A program made the position numbers and the translations under genes. 64,000 nt of DNA, from the NCBI RefSeq assembly GCF_010727475.1, contig NZ_AP022567.1:5456001-5520000 (forward strand). The letters are read 5' to 3'. Every line of letters begins with the position of its first letter. Within the stretch, counting starts at the first letter, position 1. Source of the stretch: Mycolicibacterium mageritense. Lineage in GTDB: Bacteria; Actinomycetota; Actinomycetes; Mycobacteriales; Mycobacteriaceae. The notes under the pieces are model-generated. The model was not told where the DNA came from, made no database searches, and saw only the letters and a list, made by a program, of their open reading frames with translations. Below are positions 56,930 through 64,000 of the stretch, one piece after another.

Positions 56930-57667
56930 GTGTACCGAGTTTTTGAAGCGCTCGATGAACTGGGCGCGATCGTCGAAGAAGCCCGCGGCGTGCCGATGAC
57001 GGCGGGCTGCGTGGTTCCGCGTGGGGACGTTCTGGAATTGATCGATGACATCAAGGACGCCATTCCCGGCGAACTCGACGACGCACAAGACGTGCTCGAT
57101 GCTCGTGACTCTTTGCTGCGGGAGGCCAAGGAGCACTCCGAGTCGGTAATGTCGTCGGCCAACGCAGAAGCCGACGGAATGCTCAATCACGCCAGGGGAG
57201 AAGCCGATCGACTTCTTGCCGACGCCAAGGCCCAGGCTGACCGTATGGTTGCCGAGGCTCGCCAGCACAGTGAGCGGATGGTCGGCGAGGCACGCGAGGA
57301 AGCTGCCCGGCTGAACGCCGCAGCTAAGCGTGAGTACGAGGCGAGCACCGGCCGGGCCAAGGCCGAGGCAGACCGACTCATCGAGAACGGCAACCTCTCG
57401 TACGAGCGCGCGGTGCAGGAAGGCATTAAGGAACAGCAGCGTCTCGTGTCACAGACCGAGATCGTCTCGACCGCAACTGCCGAGGCCACCCGCCTGGTCG
57501 ACGCTGCGCACGCCGAGGCCGACCGGCTCCGCGGCGAGTGCGACATCTACGTCGACAGCAAACTCGCCGAGTTCGAAGAGTTCTTGAACGGGACGCTGCG
57601 TTCCGTGGGGCGCGGCCGTCATCAGCTACGTACCGCAGCGGGCACGCACGACTACGCGACGCGCTGA
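56930..57667 (+). CDS. sepIVA: SepIVA, DivIVA-domain septation protein
   Basis: A 245-aa cytoplasmic protein. The N-terminal 60 residues (MYRVFEALDELGAIVEEARG, VPRGDVLELIDDIKDAIPG) are a DivIVA-like domain; the rest is a long coiled coil with strong Ala/Glu/Arg heptads (ADRLLADAKAQADRMVAEA). It is the homologue of Rv2927c, which acts in septation and membrane-domain organisation in M. smegmatis. GGAGGG precedes the GTG. First gene of a run to mutM. Confidence 0.93.
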   Translation: MYRVFEALDELGAIVEEARGVPMTAGCVVPRGDVLELIDDIKDAIPGELDDAQDVLDARDSLLREAKEHSESVMSSANAEADGMLNHARGEADRLLADAKAQADRMVAEARQHSERMVGEAREEAARLNAAAKREYEASTGRAKAEADRLIENGNLSYERAVQEGIKEQQRLVSQTEIVSTATAEATRLVDAAHAEADRLRGECDIYVDSKLAEFEEFLNGTLRSVGRGRHQLRTAAGTHDYATR

Positions 57668-57713
57668 CGGACACGACAACCAGAACTCGTCGTCAATAGC
57701 TGAGGCGCCGCCG

Positions 57714-57719
57714 TAGGAT
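57714..57719 (+). promoter_or_regulatory. -10 box (TAGGAT) of the DUF177 gene
   Basis: TAGGAT ends 6 nt before the ATG at 57726 with no Shine-Dalgarno; probable leaderless start of the DUF177-rnc-mutM unit. Confidence 0.5.
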
Positions 57720-57725
57720 TGCTGC

Positions 57726-58331
57726 ATGGCGACGCATGCGAGCGGGGGCAGGCACCGCGAGTCACAATCGCCGCTGGTTATCAACGTGTCTCGACTGGGC
57801 CGGCGGCCCGGTTCGATGATGACGCTCACCGAGACGGTGCCGAGCCCGGCCCGCATGGGAGCGGAGTTGGTCGCCATCGAGGCCGGTGCCCCACTGGAAC
57901 TCGACCTGCGGCTGGAATCGGTGTCCGAGGGCGTACTGGTGACGGGGACGGTCTCGGCACCGACCGTCGGCGAGTGCGCCCGGTGCCTCACCGAGATCAC
58001 CGGCGATGTGCAGATCGACTTGACCGAGTTGTTCGCCTATCCCGACAGCACGACCGACGAGACCAGTGAGTCCGACGAGATCGGTCGGGTCAGCGGAGAT
58101 CGCGGCCGGCCCGACACCATCGATCTCGAGCAGCCGATCACCGACGCGGTCGGCCTGGCATTGCCGTTCTCGCCCCTGTGCCGTCCGAACTGTGTGGGGC
58201 TGTGCCCGCAGTGCGGCGTGCCGCTGGCGTCTGCCGGGCCGGATCATCAGCACGAGCAGATCGATCCCCGCTGGGCGAAGCTCGCGAAACTGATGCCGAC
58301 CGACGAGGACCAGGCCGGGGGCGGCTCGTGA
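57726..58331 (+). CDS. YceD/DUF177 family protein (Rv2926c-like)
   Basis: A 201-aa protein with the DUF177 core: LDLRLESVSEGVLVTGTVSA, GECARCLTEITG, and a Cys-rich C-terminal block (CRPNCVGLCPQCG) that with the first CxxC can form a zinc site. In E. coli and plants the family acts in 23S rRNA processing; it is usually next to rpmF, but here it precedes rnc and mutM. Its TGA overlaps the rnc GTG. Confidence 0.92.
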   Translation: MATHASGGRHRESQSPLVINVSRLGRRPGSMMTLTETVPSPARMGAELVAIEAGAPLELDLRLESVSEGVLVTGTVSAPTVGECARCLTEITGDVQIDLTELFAYPDSTTDETSESDEIGRVSGDRGRPDTIDLEQPITDAVGLALPFSPLCRPNCVGLCPQCGVPLASAGPDHQHEQIDPRWAKLAKLMPTDEDQAGGGS

Positions 58332-59020
58332 GTGATGGTCACCAAGATCTGCTGACTGCTTTGGGTGTGGCGCTTCCGGCGGAGTTGCTCACCATCGCGT
58401 TGACCCACCGCAGTTACTCGTATGAGAACGGTGGTCTGCCAACCAATGAGCGGCTGGAGTTTCTCGGCGACGCGGTGCTGGGCCTGACCATCACCGAGGA
58501 GCTCTACCACCGCCATCCCGACCGGTCCGAAGGCGACCTGGCCAAGCTGCGTGCGAGCATCGTCAACACCCAGGCACTTGCGGACGTGGGCCGGGGGCTC
58601 AGTGACGGCGGGCTGGGTGCGCATCTGCTGCTCGGCAAAGGGGAAGAGAACTCCGGCGGCGCCGACAAGTCGAGCATTCTGGCCGACGGCGTCGAATCAC
58701 TGCTCGGCGCAATCTATCTGGAACACGGCCTGGAGGGCGCGCGGGCCGTGATCCTGCGGCTGTTCGCCGAGTTGCTCGACACCGCACCGACATTGGGCGC
58801 CGGCCTGGACTGGAAGAGCAGCCTGCAGGAGTTGACCGCGGCCCGCAACATGGGTGCGCCGTCCTACCTGGTGACCTCGACCGGTCCCGACCACGACAAG
58901 GAATTCACCGCCACGGTGCTGGTCGGCGAGGCCGAATACGGCAAGGGTGTCGGGCGCACCAAGAAGGAAGCCGAACTCAAGGCCGCGGCCGCGGCATGGA
59001 AGGCGCTCGACGACGCATGA
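58328..59020 (+). CDS. rnc: Ribonuclease III
   Basis: A 230-aa double-strand-specific RNase of rRNA processing and mRNA decay. Signature NERLEFLGDAVLGL (Glu and Asp metal ligands), EGDLAKLRASIVN and the second acidic pair in LADGVESLLGAIYLE, followed by a double-stranded RNA-binding domain (KSSLQELTAA, GVGRTKKEAELKAA). GTG start overlaps the DUF177 stop. mutM follows after 6 nt. Confidence 0.97.
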   Translation: MSDGHQDLLTALGVALPAELLTIALTHRSYSYENGGLPTNERLEFLGDAVLGLTITEELYHRHPDRSEGDLAKLRASIVNTQALADVGRGLSDGGLGAHLLLGKGEENSGGADKSSILADGVESLLGAIYLEHGLEGARAVILRLFAELLDTAPTLGAGLDWKSSLQELTAARNMGAPSYLVTSTGPDHDKEFTATVLVGEAEYGKGVGRTKKEAELKAAAAAWKALDDA

Positions 59021-59026
59021 CCACCG

Positions 59027-59881
59027 ATGCCTGAACTGCCCGAGGTAGAGGTCGTTCGCCGAGGGCTGCAGGAGCACGTCGCGGGACGGACCATCACCGC
59101 CGTGCGGGTGCATCACCCGCGCGCCGTGCGCCGCCACGAAGCGGGCCCTGCCGATCTGACCGCCCGGCTGCTCAACGCGCAGATCTCGGGCACGGGCCGG
59201 CGTGGCAAATACCTGTGGCTGACGTTGGAAGACGGTGCGGCCCTTGTGGTTCATCTCGGGATGAGTGGGCAGATGCTGTTGGGCCCGGTGACCAACGATC
59301 GCCATCTGCGCATCGCGACGCTGCTAGACGACGGCACCGCGCTGAGCTTCGTCGACCAGCGCACGTTCGGCGGTTGGCAGCTGGCCGACATGGTCACGGT
59401 CGACGGCACCGATGTGCCCGAGCCCGTCGCGCATATCGCGCGGGATCCGCTCGACCCCCGGTTCGACCGGGACGCCGTGGTTACGGTGTTGCGGCACAAG
59501 CATTCCGAGATCAAACGCCAATTGCTGGACCAGACCGTGGTGTCCGGGGTGGGCAACATCTACGCCGACGAGGCGCTGTGGCGGGCGAAACTCAACGGCA
59601 CGCGGGCCGCGGCGTCGCTGCCCCGCAAACGGCTCGCAGAACTGCTCGACGCCGCCACCGAGGTGATGACCGAGGCCCTCGGCCAGGGCGGCACGTCCTT
59701 CGACTCGCTCTACGTCAACGTCAACGGCGAATCCGGTTACTTCGAACGGTCATTGGACGCCTACGGCCGGGAAGGCGAGCCGTGCCGGCGGTGCGGTGCG
59801 GTGATGCGGCGCGAGAAGTTCATGAACCGGTCGTCGTTCTACTGCCCCAAATGCCAACCGCGACCGCGGCCGCGCCACTGA
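59027..59881 (+). CDS. mutM: Formamidopyrimidine-DNA glycosylase
   Basis: A 284-aa bifunctional glycosylase/AP lyase for 8-oxoguanine. The N-terminus MPELPEVE gives the catalytic Pro and Glu; the catalytic Lys lies in GRRGKYLWL; the H2TH region is [15 protein letters not shown]; and the C-terminal zinc finger is [13 protein letters not shown]...CPKC. All four Cys are present. With mutT1 and ung it makes three base-damage genes in this window. Confidence 0.97.
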   Translation: MPELPEVEVVRRGLQEHVAGRTITAVRVHHPRAVRRHEAGPADLTARLLNAQISGTGRRGKYLWLTLEDGAALVVHLGMSGQMLLGPVTNDRHLRIATLLDDGTALSFVDQRTFGGWQLADMVTVDGTDVPEPVAHIARDPLDPRFDRDAVVTVLRHKHSEIKRQLLDQTVVSGVGNIYADEALWRAKLNGTRAAASLPRKRLAELLDAATEVMTEALGQGGTSFDSLYVNVNGESGYFERSLDAYGREGEPCRRCGAVMRREKFMNRSSFYCPKCQPRPRPRH

Positions 59882-59890
59882 CCGGGCTGC

Positions 59891-60541
59891 TCAGCGCAGG
59901 CCGCGCATGGCCGGATCATCGGACATGCAGAGCTTCCAGTTGCCCGACTCCTTGCGGAAGTACAGCGTGCCGTCCTGTCCCTTGGCCTTGACGGGAAGGG
60001 TAGCCTTGTTGCCGTTGACCTGGAGATCGCCGAATTCGGCTGAATCGGTCGGCGGCTCGAGCGTGGGCTTGGGCAGCTCGATGTCGATCCCGAGATCCTT
60101 GAGCGGGTTCGAGTCGAGCAGATCGAACATCTCCTGATCGCTCTGGCAGTAGTACTGCCGCATCTCGGAGAAATCGGGCGCCGCGTTGCCGATGTCCTTG
60201 AGCGTGTTCATGATCGCCCGCTCGTCGGCTGACGGCCGCAGCACGAGGAAGAGCACTATGCCGACGACGATCACCACGGCCAGCACGGCGGCCGCGATGC
60301 CGCCGATGATCAGGCCTTTACGGCCACCGCCCGAATGCTGCGGTGGCATGCCGTAGCCGTAGGGCTGCTGGGGTGCCCCGAACTGCTGCGGGCCGCCATA
60401 CGGCGGCTGCGCCCCGTACGGCTGCGGGGCCCCGTACTGCGGCATCCCGTACGGCCCGGGCGGCTGATACTGCGGTGGTCCACCGAACTGCTGCGGCGGC
60501 TGCTGCTGCCACGGTTCCTGCGGTCCGGACGGATAGGTCAT
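59891..60541 (-). CDS. Pro/Gln/Tyr/Gly-rich single-pass membrane protein
   Basis: A 216-aa protein. The first 85 residues are a cytoplasmic low-complexity region rich in PQQFG, PYG and QPPYGG repeats, followed by a transmembrane helix (GLIIGGIAAAVLAVVIVVGI plus VLFLVL) and a 90-residue external domain with two Cys, resembling DUF4878/lumazine-binding-like domains (ERAIMNTLKDIG, YFRKESGNWKLCMSDD). GAGGAG precedes the ATG at 60541. Similar PGP-rich N-termini occur in actinobacterial membrane proteins. It converges on mutM. Confidence 0.85.
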   Translation of the reverse strand: MTYPSGPQEPWQQQPPQQFGGPPQYQPPGPYGMPQYGAPQPYGAQPPYGGPQQFGAPQQPYGYGMPPQHSGGGRKGLIIGGIAAAVLAVVIVVGIVLFLVLRPSADERAIMNTLKDIGNAAPDFSEMRQYYCQSDQEMFDLLDSNPLKDLGIDIELPKPTLEPPTDSAEFGDLQVNGNKATLPVKAKGQDGTLYFRKESGNWKLCMSDDPAMRGLR

Positions 60542-60652
60542 TAGGCTCCTCGACAAAGGCGATGCGTCGAGTTTATCCGTTCGCCGTGCCAGACATGGAT
60601 CCCAGAACTCGCTGCCGGAATAGCGAGACGTCGCTGAGTGTAGAAATACCCC

Positions 60653-61081
60653 ATGACCGAACTCTGGGTTGAGCGCACCGGGGTGCGCCGCTACACCGGG
60701 CGCAGCTCCCGAGGCGCGGAGGTACTCGTGGGCAGCGAGGACGTCGAAGGCGTGTTCACGCCTGGCGAATTGATGAAGATCGCGCTGGCCGCGTGCAGCG
60801 GCATGAGCAGTGATCAGCCTCTGCGTCGGCGGCTCGGCGACGACTATCCGGCCACCATCCGCGTGTCGGGCCCGCCCGACCGTGAGCAGGAGCGGTATCC
60901 GCTGCTCGAGGAGAAGCTCGAAGTAGACCTGTCCGGGCTGTCGGAGGCCGACGTGACCAGGCTGCTGACCGTGGTCGAGCGGGCCATCGACCAGGTGTGC
61001 ACCGTGGGGCGCACGCTCAAGTCCGGCACCGAGGTGAAGTTCGCGGTAGCCGACCAGGTCAACTCCGGTGACCAGCGCTGA
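60653..61081 (+). CDS. OsmC-family protein (Rv2923c-like)
   Basis: A 142-aa OsmC/Ohr-fold protein. The two peroxidatic Cys are present in [10 protein letters not shown] and [13 protein letters not shown], with the substrate Arg likely in the N-terminal [10 protein letters not shown]. It should reduce organic hydroperoxides with thiol recycling; the specific substrate is unknown. The ATG at 60653 is close to a TAGAAA sequence. Its stop overlaps the acylphosphatase GTG by 14 nt. Confidence 0.92.
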   Translation: MTELWVERTGVRRYTGRSSRGAEVLVGSEDVEGVFTPGELMKIALAACSGMSSDQPLRRRLGDDYPATIRVSGPPDREQERYPLLEEKLEVDLSGLSEADVTRLLTVVERAIDQVCTVGRTLKSGTEVKFAVADQVNSGDQR

Positions 61082-61349
61082 CGTCAAGCTCAGTGCGTGG
61101 GTGCACGGCTACGTCCAAGGCGTGGGTTTCCGGTGGTGGACCCGGGCGCGCGCACTGGAGTTGGGGCTGACCGGGTTTGCTTCCAACCGTCCCGACGGGC
61201 GCGTGCACGTCGTCGCGCAGGGCCCTCGCGACGCCTGCGAGCGTCTTCTTGACCTGCTGCAGAGCGGTAAAACCCCAGGTTCGGTGGACAAAGTGATCGC
61301 CGACTGGTCCGAACCCGACGCCCCGATGACGGGGTTTCACGAGCGGTAG
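61068..61349 (+). CDS. acyP: Acylphosphatase
   Basis: A 93-aa ferredoxin-like fold enzyme hydrolysing acyl phosphates. Catalytic Arg22 in [12 protein letters not shown] and Asn40 in [13 protein letters not shown] are present, as in all active acylphosphatases. The GTG start lies inside the 3' end of the OsmC gene. It is followed 26 nt later by smc; the OsmC-acyP-smc order is conserved in mycobacteria. Confidence 0.95.
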   Translation: MTSADVKLSAWVHGYVQGVGFRWWTRARALELGLTGFASNRPDGRVHVVAQGPRDACERLLDLLQSGKTPGSVDKVIADWSEPDAPMTGFHER

Positions 61350-61361
61350 CTCCCGCGGCGG

Positions 61362-61367
61362 TAGGGT
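61362..61367 (+). promoter_or_regulatory. -10 box (TAGGGT) of smc
   Basis: TAGGGT ends 8 nt before the smc GTG without Shine-Dalgarno; probable leaderless start. Confidence 0.45.
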
Positions 61368-61375
61368 AAGTCGCC

Positions 61376-64000
61376 GTGCACCTCAAGAGTCTGACGCTGA
61401 AGGGTTTCAAATCCTTCGCCTCGCCGACGACTCTGCGCTTCGAGCCCGGCATCACCTGCGTCGTCGGCCCCAACGGGTCGGGCAAGTCCAACGTCGTGGA
61501 CGCCCTGACCTGGGTCATGGGAGAGCAGGGCGCCAAGACGCTGCGCGGCGGCAAGATGGAGGACGTCATCTTCGCCGGCACGTCGTCGCGGGCGCCGCTG
61601 GGCCGTGCCGAGGTGACGCTGACCATCGACAACTCCGACAACGCGCTGCCCATCGAATACTCAGAGGTGTCCATCACCCGCCGGATGTTTCGGGACGGGG
61701 CCGGTGAGTACGAGATCAACGGCAGCAGTTGCCGGCTGATGGACGTGCAGGAACTGCTGTCCGATTCCGGTATCGGCCGGGAAATGCACGTCATCGTCGG
61801 GCAGGGCAAGCTTTCGGAGATCCTCGAATCGCGCCCCGAGGACCGGCGCGCGTTCATCGAGGAAGCCGCCGGGGTGCTCAAGCACCGCAAACGCAAGGAA
61901 AAGGCCGTCCGCAAGCTGGATTCGATGGCCGCCAACCTCGCCCGGCTGACCGACCTGACGACCGAACTGCGCCGTCAGCTCAAACCGCTCGGCCGACAGG
62001 CCGAGATGGCGCGGCGCGCGGCGACCATCCAGGCCGACCTGCGGGACGCGCGATTGCGACTGGCGGCCGACGACCTGGTGCAGCGCCGGACCGAATTCGA
62101 GAACACCAACCAGGCCGAGACCCTCCTGCGTCGCGAACACGATGAGGTGACGGCCAGGCTCCAGGCCGCCTCCGTCGAGCTGGAAGCGCACGAGTCGGCC
62201 GTCGCCGACCTGTCGGAGCGGGCCGAGGCCGCTCAGCAGACCTGGTTCCGGGCGTCGGCGCTGGCCGAGCGCGTCAGCGCGACCGTGCGGATCGCGACCG
62301 ACCGGGCGCAACTGTTCGACACCGAGCCCGAGATGTCGAGCGGACGCGATCCCGACGAGTTGGACGCCGAAGCCGAGCAGGTCGCCGAACTCGAGCAGCA
62401 ACTGCTCGATGAACTCGCCGAATCCCGCGCTCGGCTCGAAGCAGCGCGGGACGAGCTGGCTCAGCGCGAGCAAGCCGCGGCCGAGGCCGAACGTGCGCAC
62501 CTCGCCGCGGCCCGCGCCGAAGCCGACCGCCGCGAGGGACTCGCGCGGCTGGCCGGGCAGGTCGACACCATGCGCACGCGCGTCGAGTCGATCGATGAAG
62601 GCGTCGGGCGGTTGTCGGTCCGCATCGACGAATCAGCGGCGAAAGTCGAACACGCGAAAGCAGAATTCGAGACCGTGCAGGGCCGGGTCAGTGAACTCGA
62701 CGCCGGTGAGGTGGGCCTCGACGAGCACCACGACCGCTCGGTGGCGGCATTGCGGCTCGCCGACGAGCGTGTCGCCGAGCTGCAGGCCGCCGAGCGTGCC
62801 GCAGAACGCCAGGTCGCGTCGCTCCGAGCCCGCATCGAGGCGCTCTCGGTCAGCCTCGACCGCCGTGACGGATCGGCGTGGCTGCAGCAGAACCGAAGCG
62901 ACGCAGGGCTTCTCGGTTCTGTCGCAGAGCTGCTCAAGGTTCGCTCCGGCTATGAGGTGGCCATCGCGGCAGTGCTGGGCGCCGCCGCGGACGCGATTGC
63001 GGCCGAGAACTTCGGCGCGGCCGCCGCGGCGGTCGCCGCACTCAAGGAATCCGACGGGGGCCGCGCGTCGATCCTGCTCGGCGACTGGCCGGCGGCGAAC
63101 GCCGCGCGTTCGGAGGTGCTGCCCAACGGTGCGCTGTGGGCCACCGAGTTGGTCACGGTTCCGGACCGGCTGCGCGGAGCCATCACGGCGATGCTGGCAG
63201 ATGTGGCGGTCGTCAGCGACATGCCGGCCGGGCTGCAGCTGGTCTCGGCGTACCCGGGCCTGCGCGCGGTGACCACAGACGGTGATCTCGTCGGTGCCGG
63301 CTGGATCAGCGGCGGCTCGGACCGCAAGCCCTCCACTCTGGAGATCACGTCGGAGATCGACAAGGCGCGCGCCGAACTGGAGGCCGCGGAGAAACAGACC
63401 AGTGAACTGGGGGCCGCGCTCGCGGGTGCGCTGGCCGAGCAATCCGACCGGCAGGACGCGGCCGAGCAGGCGCTCGCTGCGCTCAATGAATCCGACGCGG
63501 CGATTTCGGCGATCTACGAGCACCTGGGCCGGCTCGGCCAAGACGCACGGGCGGCCGAAGAGGAATTCCAGCAGCTGATCAAGCAGCGTCACGAGCTCGA
63601 AGCGGGACGCGCCAAGACCGTCGAGGAGCTCGCCGAGCTCGAAGCCCGCCTGCGCGGCGCTGAGCAGGTGCCGATGTTCGAGGCCGAGCCGGTGGACCGG
63701 CAGACCTCGGTGGCGGCGGCCGAAGCCGCGCGCGGTGTCGAGGTCGAGGCCCGGCTCGCGGTGCGCACGGCCGAGGAACGCGCGAATGCCGTTCGGGGCC
63801 GGGCGGATTCGCTGCGCCGCGCCGCGACCGCCGAGCGGGAGGCCCGCCTGCGCGCGCAACGGGCCAGGGAAGCACGTGAACACGCTGCCACGGTGGCCGC
63901 CGCGGTGGCCGAGTCGGGACGCCTTGTCGCGCAACGGCTCAACGCGGTCGTGGCGGTTGCCTCGCGCACGCGTGACGAGCTGGCCGCTGAACGTCAACTC
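61376..64000 (+). CDS. smc: Chromosome partition protein SMC (3' end outside window)
   Basis: The first 875 codons of an SMC ATPase; the frame is open at the right edge. The N-terminal head has [15 protein letters not shown], Walker [17 protein letters not shown] (31-38 for GPNGSGKS) and the Q-loop region [20 protein letters not shown] long coiled coil follows, then the hinge (about 510-640: [31 protein letters not shown]) and the descending coiled coil. The C-terminal Walker B head is beyond the window. It loads with ScpAB for chromosome organisation. GTG start. Confidence 0.97.
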   Translation, partial: MHLKSLTLKGFKSFASPTTLRFEPGITCVVGPNGSGKSNVVDALTWVMGEQGAKTLRGGKMEDVIFAGTSSRAPLGRAEVTLTIDNSDNALPIEYSEVSITRRMFRDGAGEYEINGSSCRLMDVQELLSDSGIGREMHVIVGQGKLSEILESRPEDRRAFIEEAAGVLKHRKRKEKAVRKLDSMAANLARLTDLTTELRRQLKPLGRQAEMARRAATIQADLRDARLRLAADDLVQRRTEFENTNQAETLLRREHDEVTARLQAASVELEAHESAVADLSERAEAAQQTWFRASALAERVSATVRIATDRAQLFDTEPEMSSGRDPDELDAEAEQVAELEQQLLDELAESRARLEAARDELAQREQAAAEAERAHLAAARAEADRREGLARLAGQVDTMRTRVESIDEGVGRLSVRIDESAAKVEHAKAEFETVQGRVSELDAGEVGLDEHHDRSVAALRLADERVAELQAAERAAERQVASLRARIEALSVSLDRRDGSAWLQQNRSDAGLLGSVAELLKVRSGYEVAIAAVLGAAADAIAAENFGAAAAAVAALKESDGGRASILLGDWPAANAARSEVLPNGALWATELVTVPDRLRGAITAMLADVAVVSDMPAGLQLVSAYPGLRAVTTDGDLVGAGWISGGSDRKPSTLEITSEIDKARAELEAAEKQTSELGAALAGALAEQSDRQDAAEQALAALNESDAAISAIYEHLGRLGQDARAAEEEFQQLIKQRHELEAGRAKTVEELAELEARLRGAEQVPMFEAEPVDRQTSVAAAEAARGVEVEARLAVRTAEERANAVRGRADSLRRAATAEREARLRAQRAREAREHAATVAAAVAESGRLVAQRLNAVVAVASRTRDELAAERQL

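Noticed and set aside
62633..63997. A 454-aa minus-strand frame opposite smc
   Set aside because: Antisense to the smc coiled coil and hinge, whose regular codon pattern creates open frames on the other strand.

Overview
The window is high-GC DNA from a fast-growing mycobacterium, most likely Mycolicibacterium smegmatis or a very close relative. The gene order is the mirror of the M. tuberculosis Rv3013-Rv2922c segment as I remember it. Several proteins match M. smegmatis lengths (HupB 208 aa, DdlA 373 aa), and SepIVA, CofC/FbiD and MutT1 are mycobacterial types. Nearly all of it is chromosomal core. I see no insertion sequence, prophage, CRISPR array or rRNA.

Layout. 1-7.3 kb: end of a TPR/Pro-rich membrane protein, an ACT-domain protein, gatC-gatA, pfkA, an SDR/MarR divergent pair, gatB. 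7.3-12.1 kb: TetR/aldo-keto reductase pair, a second TetR, lppZ, a DoxX protein, cfp6. 12.2-21 kb: branched-chain amino acid and serine genes ilvB-ilvN-ilvC, serA, leuB, with an oppositely oriented FAD oxidoreductase/WrbA/hypothetical operon between ilvC and serA. 21-26.9 kb: hemerythrin, MFS transporter, secreted lipase, FAH-family hydrolase, gltX, tRNA-Gln(CTG), tRNA-Glu(CTC). 26.9-30.7 kb: IclR regulator, leuC-leuD, hupB. 30.7-38.6 kb: fbiD-ppk-mutT1 operon, gpsA, a PLP enzyme, ddlA, a DUF3515 protein. 38.6-46 kb: stand-alone Lrp ligand-binding protein, thiL, ung, a lipoprotein, rpmB, a FakA/YloV-like protein, recG, a membrane-anchored HNH protein. 46-51.6 kb: GNAT/TetR pair, two tandem aldo-keto reductases, lipN-like esterase, DsbA-like plus VKOR. 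51.6-64 kb: pyc-rsmD-coaD, hemerythrin, sepIVA, DUF177, rnc, mutM, a membrane protein, OsmC, acylphosphatase, and the first 875 codons of smc.

Two systems recur. The first is indirect glutamine charging: gatC, gatA, gatB, gltX and one tRNA-Gln plus one tRNA-Glu all lie here. The second is branched-chain amino acid synthesis (ilvBNC, leuB, leuCD) with two visible controls. One is a leader peptide rich in Leu/Val/Ile codons followed by an intrinsic terminator before ilvB. The other is an IclR-type regulator divergent from leuCD with paired half-sites between them.

The most interesting observations are the apparently leaderless ilvB leader peptide, an apparent CTG start for rsmD overlapping the pyc stop codon, at least sixteen starts that look leaderless, several palindromic operators in divergent regulator/enzyme pairs, and the 0.8 kb coaD-sepIVA interval, which in M. 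tuberculosis is occupied by the PDIM/PGL lipid cluster. I did not find an obviously new multi-gene system. Everything here comes from reading the sequence without any database search.
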